A DNA stretch of 64,000 nucleotides from Amycolatopsis tucumanensis (GTDB lineage: Bacteria; Actinomycetota; Actinomycetes; Mycobacteriales; Pseudonocardiaceae): contig NZ_JAKGSD010000001.1 in NCBI RefSeq assembly GCF_021654135.1, forward strand, positions 62,001-126,000, read 5' to 3'. The notes below the pieces were generated by a model. That model was not told the origin of the DNA. It made no database searches and saw only the letters and a list, made by a program, of their open reading frames with translations. This document shows, piece after piece, positions 27,222-34,952 of the stretch; the first letter of the stretch is position 1, and every line of letters starts with the position of its first letter. Position numbers and translations under genes: made by a program.

Positions 27222-28768
27222 CCGCGCGCCGGGTGGCGGCGGACGTGCTCGCGTGCGTGCTCGTCGTCGCCGCACTGGTCGTGCCGAACAACCTGGCGCT
27301 GTTCGGGCCGGCGACGTTGCTGCGGATCCCGGTGGAGGCGCTGGCCGGCGTCGCGCTGGTGCTGGTCCTGCCGCCGCGGGGACGGCGGATCGCGGCGGCG
27401 GTCGCCGGCGCGGTCCTCGGGGTGCTGGTGCTGCTCAAGATCGCCGACATCGGGTTCCACCGCGCGTTCGACCGCCCGTTCAGCCTGGTGTTCGACTGGA
27501 GCTTCGCCGGGCCGGCGCTGAGCCTGCTCGGCGGGTTCGCGCGGGTGGCCGCCGTGGCCGGCGCGGTCCTGGCCGCCGTCGCGCTGGTGCTGCTGACGAC
27601 CTGGGCGGCGATGCGGCTGGCCCGGGTCGCCGCGGACCACCGTGCGGTCTCGGCGCGGGTGGTCGCCGTGCTGGCGGTCGTCTGGATCGCGGCCGCGCTG
27701 ACCGGGTTGCCGCTGGCGTCCCGCGCGACCGCCGCGCTGGCCTACCGCGAGGTGCGCGCGGTCGCTTCGGACCTGGCCGACCAGCGGGAGTTCGCCGCCG
27801 AGATGGCCGCCGACGCCTTCCGCGACACCCCGCCCGATGAGTTGCTGACCTCGTTGCGGGGCAAGGACTTCCTGCTCACCTTCGTGGAGAGCTACGGCCG
27901 GGTCGCGCTGGACGACCCCGGGGTGACCGCGTTGCTCGACTCCGGCGCCGACCGGTTGCGGGCCGCCGGGTTCAGCGCACGCAGCGCGTTCCTCACCTCC
28001 TCGACCAGCGGCGGGGGCAGCTGGCTCGCGCACTCCACAATGGAGTCCGGGCTGTGGGTGGACAACCAGCAGCGCTACCGCACCTTCGTCGGCAGCGACC
28101 GGTTGACCCTGTCCGGCGCGTTCGCGCGGGCGGGCTGGCGCACGGTCAACGTGCAGCCGGAGAATGGCGCGGACTGGCCGGAGGGCGCGGTCTACCGGTT
28201 CGGCCGGCTCTACGACGGCCGCAACATCGGCTACCGCGGCCCGAACTTCTCCTACGCGGCGATGCCCGACCAGTTCACGCTGTCGGCGTTCCACCGCAAC
28301 GAGATGACGCCAGGGCACCCGCCGCTGATGGCGGAACTCGACCTGGTGTCCAGCCACTGGCCGTGGGCGCCGCTGCCGCGGATGGTGGATTGGGGCGCCG
28401 TCGGCGACGGCTCGACGTTCACGCACACCGGCCCGTCGGTGGACGAGGTGTGGTCCGATCCGGCGCGCGTGCGGGCCGCCTACGGCGACGCCGTCGAGTA
28501 CTCGCTGTCCGCGCTGATCTCGTACGTGGAGACCTTCGGCGACGACGACCTGGTGCTGGTGTTCCTCGGCGACCACCAGCCGAACACCTCGGTCACCGGC
28601 GAGGGCGCGAGCCGTGACGTGCCGGTGACGCTGGTGGCGCGCGACCCGGCCGTGCTGGACCGCATCACCGGCTGGGGCTGGCAGGACGGGCTCCGCCCGG
28701 CCCCGGACGCGCCGGTCTGGCCGATGAGCGCGTTCCGGGACCGGTTCCTGACCGCCTTCGGGCCGTGA
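27218..28768 (+). CDS. Membrane-anchored sulfatase / alkaline-phosphatase-superfamily protein
   Basis: About 516 residues. Five N-terminal membrane helices (to about residue 165) are followed by an extracellular AlkP/sulfatase-type domain. Candidate metal ligands and nucleophile are FVESYGRVAL (Glu), SSTSGGGSWLAHSTMESG (Ser/Thr nucleophile region) and VFLGDHQPN (Asp-His). The architecture is like lipoteichoic-acid synthase and phosphoethanolamine transferases, which move a phospho-group on the outer membrane face. The GTG at 27,218 overlaps the previous TGA (GTGA); GTG at 27,206 is an alternative. It forms a two-gene operon with the CDP-alcohol enzyme. Confidence 0.8.
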   Translation: MTARRVAADVLACVLVVAALVVPNNLALFGPATLLRIPVEALAGVALVLVLPPRGRRIAAAVAGAVLGVLVLLKIADIGFHRAFDRPFSLVFDWSFAGPALSLLGGFARVAAVAGAVLAAVALVLLTTWAAMRLARVAADHRAVSARVVAVLAVVWIAAALTGLPLASRATAALAYREVRAVASDLADQREFAAEMAADAFRDTPPDELLTSLRGKDFLLTFVESYGRVALDDPGVTALLDSGADRLRAAGFSARSAFLTSSTSGGGSWLAHSTMESGLWVDNQQRYRTFVGSDRLTLSGAFARAGWRTVNVQPENGADWPEGAVYRFGRLYDGRNIGYRGPNFSYAAMPDQFTLSAFHRNEMTPGHPPLMAELDLVSSHWPWAPLPRMVDWGAVGDGSTFTHTGPSVDEVWSDPARVRAAYGDAVEYSLSALISYVETFGDDDLVLVFLGDHQPNTSVTGEGASRDVPVTLVARDPAVLDRITGWGWQDGLRPAPDAPVWPMSAFRDRFLTAFGP

Positions 28769-28784
28769 GCCCGCGGGGTCGCGG

Positions 28785-29231
28785 TCAGTGCGGCGCGGGC
28801 GCGGGTTCCAGCAGCAGCACCGGGATCCGCCGTTCCGTCGACTCCTGGTACTTCGCGTACTGCGGGAACACCTCGACCGCGCGCTGCCACCACACCTCGC
28901 GTTCCTCGCCCTCCGCCTCGCGCGCGATCATGTCGAACACCTGCTCGCCGTCGCGCACCTCGACCCGCGGATCGCCCAGGGCGTTGAGGTACCAGACCGG
29001 GTTCTTCGGCGCCCCGCCCAGCGACGCGACGGCCGCGTAGACCCCGTCGTGCTCGACGCGCATCAGCGGCGCCTTGCGCAGCTTCCCGGACTTCCGGCCG
29101 ATCGTCGTCAGCACGATCACCCGCATCCCGTGCATGGCTACGCCCTGCGTGCCGCCCGAGCTCTCGATCTGCTCGACCTGGTTGCGGGACATGGTCATCG
29201 TGCCGGGCTCGTACTCGCCTGTCAGCGGCAT
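28785..29231 (-). CDS. Ddn-type F420 (deazaflavin)-dependent nitroreductase-like protein
   Basis: A 148-residue split-barrel protein with the F420-binding pattern LTTIGRKSGKLRKAPLMRVE and NPVWYLNALGDPRVEV, as in mycobacterial Ddn and its relatives. It probably transfers hydride from F420H2 to a quinone or other oxidant. ATG at 29,231 is preferred, with GGAAGGA upstream, over a TTG further up. It is convergent with the sulfatase-like gene (16-bp gap). Confidence 0.85.
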   Translation of the reverse strand: MPLTGEYEPGTMTMSRNQVEQIESSGGTQGVAMHGMRVIVLTTIGRKSGKLRKAPLMRVEHDGVYAAVASLGGAPKNPVWYLNALGDPRVEVRDGEQVFDMIAREAEGEEREVWWQRAVEVFPQYAKYQESTERRIPVLLLEPAPAPH

Positions 29232-29276
29232 CCGCGGGGTCCTTCCGGTCAAGATCGGTTTCCGCTGGCAACGCGA

Positions 29277-30203
29277 TCACGGCCGGAGTGATTCCCGGAT
29301 CGCCGGTTCGGACAGGACCTCGTGCATGAATTCGGTCAGCCAGTGCTGCGCCGGGGTGCGGGCGTGCCCGTGCCGCGCGTACACCGAGACCTGCGCGGGC
29401 TCGATGTCGAACGGCAGCTCCAGCAGCCGCACGCGGTGGTCGGCCGCGAAGACGTCCGCCACCAGCCGCGGGACCATCGCGAACAGTTCGCTGTCCTGCA
29501 CCAGGTACGGCAGCGTGGAAAACCGGGTCACCTCCAGCACCACCCGGTCCAGCAGGCCCCGCGCCTCCAGCGCCCGGCGCGGGCCGTGGTGCCCGGTGGG
29601 ACCGAACACCGCGATGTGCTGCTCCCGCGTCAGGTCGGCGAGCGTCACCGAAGCGCCGCGCAGCCGCGGGTGGTCGGCGGCGACCATGCCGACGTAGCCC
29701 TCCGCGAACAGCGGGATGCGCGCCACCCGCTGCGAGCTGATCAGCGGCGACGCCACGAACGCGTCGATCTCGCCGCGGCCGAGCTGGTCCACCGCGCTGT
29801 CCACGTCCAGCGGCCGCACGGTCAGCGTGACCCCGGGCGCCCGCGACGGCAGCGCCGCCATCAGCCGGGGCAGCAGCGACACCTCGCCGAGGTCCGACAG
29901 GCACAGCGTGAACCGGGCGCGCGCCGTCGCCGGGTCGAAGGTGTGCGCGCCGCTCAGCGTGGACTCGATCTCGGCCAGCGCGTGGTGCAGCGACGGGTAC
30001 AGGGCCTGCGCGGTGGTGGTCGGGGCCAGGCCGCCGCCGGTGCGGCGGAACAGCTCGTCGGAGAAGCGGCGGCGCAGCTTCTGCAGGCTGTAGCTCACCG
30101 TCGGCTGGGTGACGTGCAGGGACTCCGCGGTCGCCGTCACGCTGCGCGTCTCGTAGAGCAGCACGAACGTCCGCACGAGGTTGAGGTCGAAGTCCCGCAT
30201 CAT
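29277..30203 (-). CDS. LysR-type regulator, probable regulator of the benzoylformate decarboxylase operon
   Basis: A 308-residue LTTR. The N-terminal winged HTH (NLVRTFVLLYETRSVTATAE, then LHVTQPTVSYSLQKLRRRF) is followed by a substrate-binding domain with VRPLDVDSAVDQLGRGEIDA. It is divergent from the decarboxylase gene with a 99-bp gap, the usual arrangement for an LTTR and its target. The inducer is probably benzoylformate or a related aromatic keto acid, by context only. Confidence 0.85.
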   Translation of the reverse strand: MMRDFDLNLVRTFVLLYETRSVTATAESLHVTQPTVSYSLQKLRRRFSDELFRRTGGGLAPTTTAQALYPSLHHALAEIESTLSGAHTFDPATARARFTLCLSDLGEVSLLPRLMAALPSRAPGVTLTVRPLDVDSAVDQLGRGEIDAFVASPLISSQRVARIPLFAEGYVGMVAADHPRLRGASVTLADLTREQHIAVFGPTGHHGPRRALEARGLLDRVVLEVTRFSTLPYLVQDSELFAMVPRLVADVFAADHRVRLLELPFDIEPAQVSVYARHGHARTPAQHWLTEFMHEVLSEPAIRESLRP

Positions 30204-30302
30204 CGATCCTGTCTATGAGGGCGGTCGGCAACATTGATTGGAGCACGGCCGGATGATCTGCCACCCTCGGGGCAACCCCCAGTGCCGAGGAGGACACCGC
30301 GC

Positions 30303-31871
30303 ATGCCGACAGTCCGGAAGGTCGCCCACGAGTTCCTGGAACGCCGTGGCCTCACCACGATCTTCGGCAACCCCGGCTCCAACGAGCTGCCGTTCCTGGC
30401 CGGACTGCCGGACGGTTTCACCTACGTCCTCGGCCTGCACGAGGGCGTGGTGGTCGGGATGGCCGACGGGTACGCCCAGGCCACCGGCCGCCCGGTGCTG
30501 GTCAACCTGCACGCCGCCGCCGGCTCGGGCAACGCGATGGGCGCCCTCACCAACGCCGTCTACTCCCGCTCGCCGCTGGTGCTGACCGCGGGCCAGCAGG
30601 TCCGCTCGGCGATCGGGCTGGAGGCGATGCTCGCCAACGTCGACGCCACCCAGCTGATGCGGCCGCTGGTCGGCTGGTCCGGTGAGCCCAGCTGCCCCGG
30701 CGACGTGCCGCGTTCGCTGGCGCAGGCCGTGTTCGAGGCCGAGCTGCAGCGCCGCCCCACCTACCTGTCGGTGCCCTACGACGACTGGGCCGCCGAGATC
30801 GACGACAACCCGGTCCTCGACCGCACGGTCCGCCGCGGCCTGTCGCCGGACGCGGGCCAGCTCGACGACCTCGCCCGGCGGCTCGACGCCGCGCGCAACC
30901 CGGTGCTGGTGCTCGGCGGCGACATCGACGCACTCGGGCTCTTCGACCGCGCGGTGGCCTTCGCCGAGCACCGCGCCCTGCCCGTGTGGGTGGCGCCGTC
31001 ACCGCACCGGCTGCCGTTCCCCAACCGGCACCCGTTGTTCCGCGGCGTCCTGCCCGCCGGGATCGGCTCGGTGTCGGCTGAACTCGACGGCCACGACCTG
31101 GTCCTCGTGCTGGGCGCGCCGGTGTTCCGCTACCACCAGCACGTGCCCGGGCCGTTCCTGCCCGAGGGCGCCACCCTGGTCCAGGTCACCGACGACCCGG
31201 GCGAGGCCGCTCGCGCGCCGATGGGGGAGTCGCTCGTCGCGAGCGCGGGCGCGGTCCTGGACGGCCTGCTCGCCCGGCTGCCCGCCCGGGAGGCCGGGGA
31301 GACGGCGTTCGCGCCGAACCCGGCGGCGGCCACCGGCGCGCAAGCCCTGCACCCGGAGCAGGTGTTCGCCGCGCTGCGCGAGACCCAGCCCGCCGACACC
31401 GCCTACGTGGTGGAGTCCACGTCGACCAACTCGGCGTGGTGGCGGCAGATGGACCTGCGCCGGCCCGGCTCCTACTTCTGGCCCGCCGCGGGCGGCCTCG
31501 GGTTCGGGATGCCCGCCGCGGTCGGGGTCGCGATGGGCCTGCCCGGCCGCCCGGTGGTCGGCGTCATCGGCGACGGGTCGGCGAACTACGGCATCACCGC
31601 GCTGTGGACCGCGGCCCGCTACCGGGTGCCGGTGACGTTCGTGATCCTGCGCAACGGCACCTACGGCGCGCTGCGCTGGTTCGCCGGCCTGCTGGGCACC
31701 ACGGACGTGCCGGGCACCGAGATCCCCGGCCTGGACTTCGCCGCGATCGCCACCGGCTACGGCGTCCCGGCCACCACGGTGTCCGATGTGGACGACCTGC
31801 GCGCCCAGCTGAAGACCACCCCCGCCGGACCCCGCCTGATCCAGGTGGACACCGAACTCACCACGCCCTAG
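30303..31871 (+). CDS. mdlC: Benzoylformate decarboxylase (ThDP-dependent)
   Basis: A 522-residue ThDP enzyme close to Pseudomonas putida BFD (528). Active-site residues align in number: Ser26 (FGNPGSNEL), Glu47 (GLHEGVV), His70 (NLHAAAGSG), and the second His in FRYHQHVPG (278; 281 in BFD). The ThDP/Mg site is VIGDGSANYGITALWTA then LRNGTYGALRWF. It turns benzoylformate into benzaldehyde and CO2. No mandelate dehydrogenase or benzaldehyde dehydrogenase is next to it, so the keto acid may come from outside or another locus. Related phenylpyruvate-type substrates are possible. Confidence 0.88.
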   Translation: MPTVRKVAHEFLERRGLTTIFGNPGSNELPFLAGLPDGFTYVLGLHEGVVVGMADGYAQATGRPVLVNLHAAAGSGNAMGALTNAVYSRSPLVLTAGQQVRSAIGLEAMLANVDATQLMRPLVGWSGEPSCPGDVPRSLAQAVFEAELQRRPTYLSVPYDDWAAEIDDNPVLDRTVRRGLSPDAGQLDDLARRLDAARNPVLVLGGDIDALGLFDRAVAFAEHRALPVWVAPSPHRLPFPNRHPLFRGVLPAGIGSVSAELDGHDLVLVLGAPVFRYHQHVPGPFLPEGATLVQVTDDPGEAARAPMGESLVASAGAVLDGLLARLPAREAGETAFAPNPAAATGAQALHPEQVFAALRETQPADTAYVVESTSTNSAWWRQMDLRRPGSYFWPAAGGLGFGMPAAVGVAMGLPGRPVVGVIGDGSANYGITALWTAARYRVPVTFVILRNGTYGALRWFAGLLGTTDVPGTEIPGLDFAAIATGYGVPATTVSDVDDLRAQLKTTPAGPRLIQVDTELTTP

Positions 31872-31898
31872 TCCCCACACCCCACAAGGAGAACGGCA

Positions 31899-33134
31899 AT
31901 GACGACGTCTCCCGCCCGCTCGGTCTGGACGGCGGTGCTGTGCTGGCTGACCGTCCTGCTCGAGGGCTACGACCTGGTCGCGCTCGGCGCCACGATCCCG
32001 ACGCTGCTCAAGACCGGGCACCTCGGGTTCACCGCGGCCGGCGCGACCGCCGTGGCCACCGTGTCGCTGATCGGCGTCGCGGTGGGCGCCGCCGCGCTCG
32101 GCCCGCTGACCGACCGCTTCGGACGGCGCATCATGCTCATCGGCTCGGTGCTGCTGTTCTCGGTGTTCACGCTGGTGCTGCCGCTGGCGCCGAACGTGGC
32201 CACCTTCGGCGTGTTCCGCTTCGTCGCCGGGCTGGGCCTCGGCGCGTGCATGCCGGTCGCGCTGACCGTGATGTCGGAGAACCTGCCCGCGCGGCGCCGG
32301 GCCAGCGCCTCCACGTTCACCATGACCGGCTACCACGTCGGCGCGGTGCTCACCTCGGTGCTCGCGCTGGCCGCGGTGGAGAACTGGCACGTGCTGTTCT
32401 ACGGCGGCGGCATCGCCGGCCTGCTCGTGGTGCCGATCATGTGGTGGAAGCTGCCCGAGTCGGCCGCCTACCTGGAGGCGAAGCAGGACGCGGAGAAGTT
32501 CAGCTTCCGCGACCTGATCGGGCCGAAGTTCCGCCGCATCAGCATCGCCGTGTGGACCGGCTCGTTCATGGGCCTGCTGCTGGTGTACGGCCTGAACACC
32601 TGGCTGCCGCAGCTGATGCGGACCGCGGGCTACCCGCTGTCCACGTCGATCACGCTGCTGCTGGTGCTCAACGTCGGCGCGGTCATCGGGCTGGTGCTCG
32701 CCGGGACGATCGCCGACCGGTTCGGCATCCGCCCGATCGCCCGGATCTGGTTCGGCGCCGGTGCGGTGCTGCTGGCGCTGCTGAGCCTGAAGATCGGCAA
32801 CAGCTTCGTGCTCAACGGGCTGGTGCTGCTGACCGGCGTGTTCGTGTTCTCCGCGCAGGTGCTGATCTACGGCTACGTCGCGCACGCCTTCCCGGCGCAG
32901 GCGCGGGGCACGGCGCTCGGGATGACGTCGGCGATCGGGCGGCTGGGCTCGATCCTCGGCCCGTTCGTGACCGGCGCGCTCGTGACGGCCGGCGTGGCCT
33001 ACCCGTGGGGCTTCTACTTCTTCGCGGTCGTCGCGGCGCTCGGCCTGTGCGCGATCCTGCTTCTGGGATCGGGCAAGCGCGACGCGGCCGCGGTGGCGCA
33101 GGCGTCACCGGCGCAGGAAGGGCTCCAGCACTGA
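31899..33134 (+). CDS. MFS aromatic acid:H+ symporter (AAHS family)
   Basis: A 411-residue, 12-helix MFS protein. It has the AAHS signature in helix 1 (LTVLLEGYDLVALGATIP), the loop 2-3 motif GPLTDRFGRRIMLIGS and the loop 8-9 copy GTIADRFGIRPIARIW. It lies 27 bp after the decarboxylase, so it probably imports benzoylformate, mandelate or another aromatic acid for it. The C-terminus overlaps the convergent hydrolase gene by 30 bp. Confidence 0.87.
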   Translation: MTTSPARSVWTAVLCWLTVLLEGYDLVALGATIPTLLKTGHLGFTAAGATAVATVSLIGVAVGAAALGPLTDRFGRRIMLIGSVLLFSVFTLVLPLAPNVATFGVFRFVAGLGLGACMPVALTVMSENLPARRRASASTFTMTGYHVGAVLTSVLALAAVENWHVLFYGGGIAGLLVVPIMWWKLPESAAYLEAKQDAEKFSFRDLIGPKFRRISIAVWTGSFMGLLLVYGLNTWLPQLMRTAGYPLSTSITLLLVLNVGAVIGLVLAGTIADRFGIRPIARIWFGAGAVLLALLSLKIGNSFVLNGLVLLTGVFVFSAQVLIYGYVAHAFPAQARGTALGMTSAIGRLGSILGPFVTGALVTAGVAYPWGFYFFAVVAALGLCAILLLGSGKRDAAAVAQASPAQEGLQH

Positions 33135-33932
33135 CAGCAGCTCGGCGGGCCGGTCGAGCGGGATGATGTGCCCGCAGTCCGGGATGAGCCGGCTGGTCAG
33201 GTCGTCGGTGACCGGCCGCAGCTGGTGGGCGAGCGCGTCGCCGACGGGGTGCGCGCCGACCGCCAGGGTGGGGACGGTCAGGCGGTGCTCGCGCACGGCC
33301 GCCTCGATCTGCCCGGCGGTGCGCGGCAGCTCCCGGTAGAAGGAGAAGGCCCTGCGCAGGGCGGCGGTGCCGGTGTAGGCGGTGACGAAGGCGTCCCGGA
33401 CAGCGGCCGGGACGCCCCGCCCGCGCGTGCCCGCGGCGAGGAAGAAGTCCAGGTAGGCGGCCTCGTGGCCGGCGAGGACCTCCTCGGCGAGGCCGGGCAC
33501 CGCGTGGAACCCGAACCACCACGGCGGCCCGGCTTTGAGGAAGTCCTCGCCGCCGGGCAGCGTGCCGAGCAGCGACTCCATCAGGACCAGGCGGCGGGCG
33601 CGGCCCGGGTGCCGCAGGGCCAGGAGGGCGGCGGGCGGGGTGCCCGCGTCGATGCCCACCACGGTCGCGGACGGTTCGCCGAGGGCGTCCAGGACGCCCA
33701 GGGCGTCGGCGGCGAGGGTGCCGGCGTCGTAGCCGTCGGTGGCGTCGCTGCCGGCCCAGCGCTGGTCCGGGGCGATGACGCGGTGGGTGCGCGCCAGTGC
33801 GGGCAGCACCTCCTGCCACAGCTGCCAGGTGTGGGGGAAGCCGTGCAGCAGCAGGACGGCGGGACCGCTGCCCGCGGTGGCGACGGTCGTCTCGATGCCG
33901 TTGGTGCGGACCCTGCTCAGGGCGACGGGCAT
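33105..33932 (-). CDS. Alpha/beta hydrolase (epoxide-hydrolase / dehalogenase type)
   Basis: A 275-residue alpha/beta hydrolase with the oxyanion motif LLLHGFPHTWQLWQ (27-40). Asp95 is at the nucleophile elbow (VVGIDAGTPPAAL) instead of Ser, and the His is in PDCGHIIPLDRP (about 255). An Asp nucleophile is typical of epoxide hydrolases and haloalkane dehalogenases. It is divergent from an HxlR regulator across a 99-bp region with a matching inverted repeat, so it is probably repressed by that regulator. Confidence 0.82.
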   Translation of the reverse strand: MPVALSRVRTNGIETTVATAGSGPAVLLLHGFPHTWQLWQEVLPALARTHRVIAPDQRWAGSDATDGYDAGTLAADALGVLDALGEPSATVVGIDAGTPPAALLALRHPGRARRLVLMESLLGTLPGGEDFLKAGPPWWFGFHAVPGLAEEVLAGHEAAYLDFFLAAGTRGRGVPAAVRDAFVTAYTGTAALRRAFSFYRELPRTAGQIEAAVREHRLTVPTLAVGAHPVGDALAHQLRPVTDDLTSRLIPDCGHIIPLDRPAELLSVLEPFLRR

Positions 33933-33947
33933 GGTGCTCCTCGTGCT

Positions 33948-33982
33948 GGTTACCATTGGTGACCACATCAACGTAGGTAACC
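33948..33982. promoter_or_regulatory. Inverted repeat between hydrolase and HxlR genes
   Basis: GGTTACC at 33,948 and its complement GGTAACC at 33,976 are 7-bp arms 21 bp apart. A near-dyad GGTTACC-ATT-GGTGACC also occupies 33,948-33,964. The site covers the likely promoters of both divergent genes, as expected for an HxlR autoregulatory operator. Confidence 0.6.
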
Positions 33983-34031
33983 GGCGGCGAGCCGGGAAGA
34001 CGGCACTTTCCGCACAGGTGGTGAGTTCGAG

Positions 34032-34400
34032 GTGACCAAGGCGCCCAGGGGAGACCTGTTCGACCCGGCCTGCCCGACGCGCAGGCTGCTGGACCGGATC
34101 GGCACGAAGTGGACGTCGATGGCCGTGAAGGTCCTCGCGGAGGCCGCCCCGGAGGAGGTGCGCTTCGCCGAACTCCGGCGGCGCATGCCCGGGGTGTCGC
34201 AGAAGATGCTGTCCGCGACGCTGCAGAGCCTGGTGCGCGACGGCCTCGCGGAGCGGCGCGTGGAGCCGACGGTGCCGCCCAGCGTGCACTACCGGCTCAC
34301 CGACCTGGGCCTGTCGCTGGAGTCGGCGCTCGCGGTGGTGCGCGACTGGGCGGAGACGCACATGGCGGAGATCGACGGGGTGGCGGCGGAGGGATCTTGA
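34032..34400 (+). CDS. HxlR-family transcriptional regulator
   Basis: A 122-residue winged-helix protein with the HxlR N-terminus (CPTRRLLDRIGTKWTSMAVK) and recognition region FAELRRRMPGVSQKMLSATL. The wing is VRDGLAERRVEPTVPPSVHY, followed by the dimer helix. Members sense electrophiles such as aldehydes or quinones through Cys; here Cys14 is the only Cys. The start GTG at 34,032 is weakly supported. It probably controls the divergent hydrolase gene. Confidence 0.82.
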   Translation: MTKAPRGDLFDPACPTRRLLDRIGTKWTSMAVKVLAEAAPEEVRFAELRRRMPGVSQKMLSATLQSLVRDGLAERRVEPTVPPSVHYRLTDLGLSLESALAVVRDWAETHMAEIDGVAAEGS

Positions 34401-34415
34401 ACGCCGGGAGCAGCG

Positions 34416-34695
34416 TCATCGGGGCGGCCGCCATTTGAGCAGGCGGTCGACGGCCTGGGCCACCTTCACATGCGCCACCGGCTTCAGAAGGTAGTGCGCG
34501 GCTTCGAAGACGAACGCGTCGACCGGCATGGCTTTCGTGCGCCGTGACCAGCACGACGCCCGGCCGGACGGCGAACCGGGAGACCAGGCGCGCCAGGTGG
34601 ATGCCGTCGAGCCCGGGCATCCGCACATCGAGGAATACGCCGTGCGGAGAGCCCAGGGTGCAACAGCCGACCACGCTGATCGACGTTCCACTCAC
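34416..34695 (-). pseudogene. Decayed response-regulator receiver domain (frameshifted)
   Basis: Two overlapping minus-strand frames together spell the C-terminal two-thirds of a LytTR-type receiver: VFLDVRMPGLDGIHLARLVS and VRPGVVLVTAHE in one, then AFVFEAAHYLLKPVAHVKVA in the other. The switch is near 34,535-34,545, where one base appears missing or extra. The N-terminal part with the first acidic residues is not found upstream and no DNA-binding domain follows, so the gene is dead. The remaining 250 bp up to the BCCT gene show nothing else beyond a possible long leader. Confidence 0.7.
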
Positions 34696-34952
34696 CCGTC
34701 CGGCGCAGCGACGGTCGCACTGCGACCTTGATCACAACCGCACCCGGTCTTGAACAGCGTTCCCGCCCGCTCTGTGTCCGAACTGTGTCGAACCTGCCAT
34801 TCCGCAGGTAGTGCCGCCAATGAGCACCCGGAAACCGGGCCTTGAGGTTGCCCATTTCCGCCCCATCGGTAACGGTAGGTCGACCAATGATTTAGGTTTG
34901 ACCCGTTCGGGTTACCGCTTGCGAAAGGAGGCCGCGCCCCTCACGACGGCGC

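Noticed and set aside
30204-30302. A clear LysR box (T-N11-A dyad) before the decarboxylase gene
   Set aside because: Several weak matches overlap and none is clearly better than chance.
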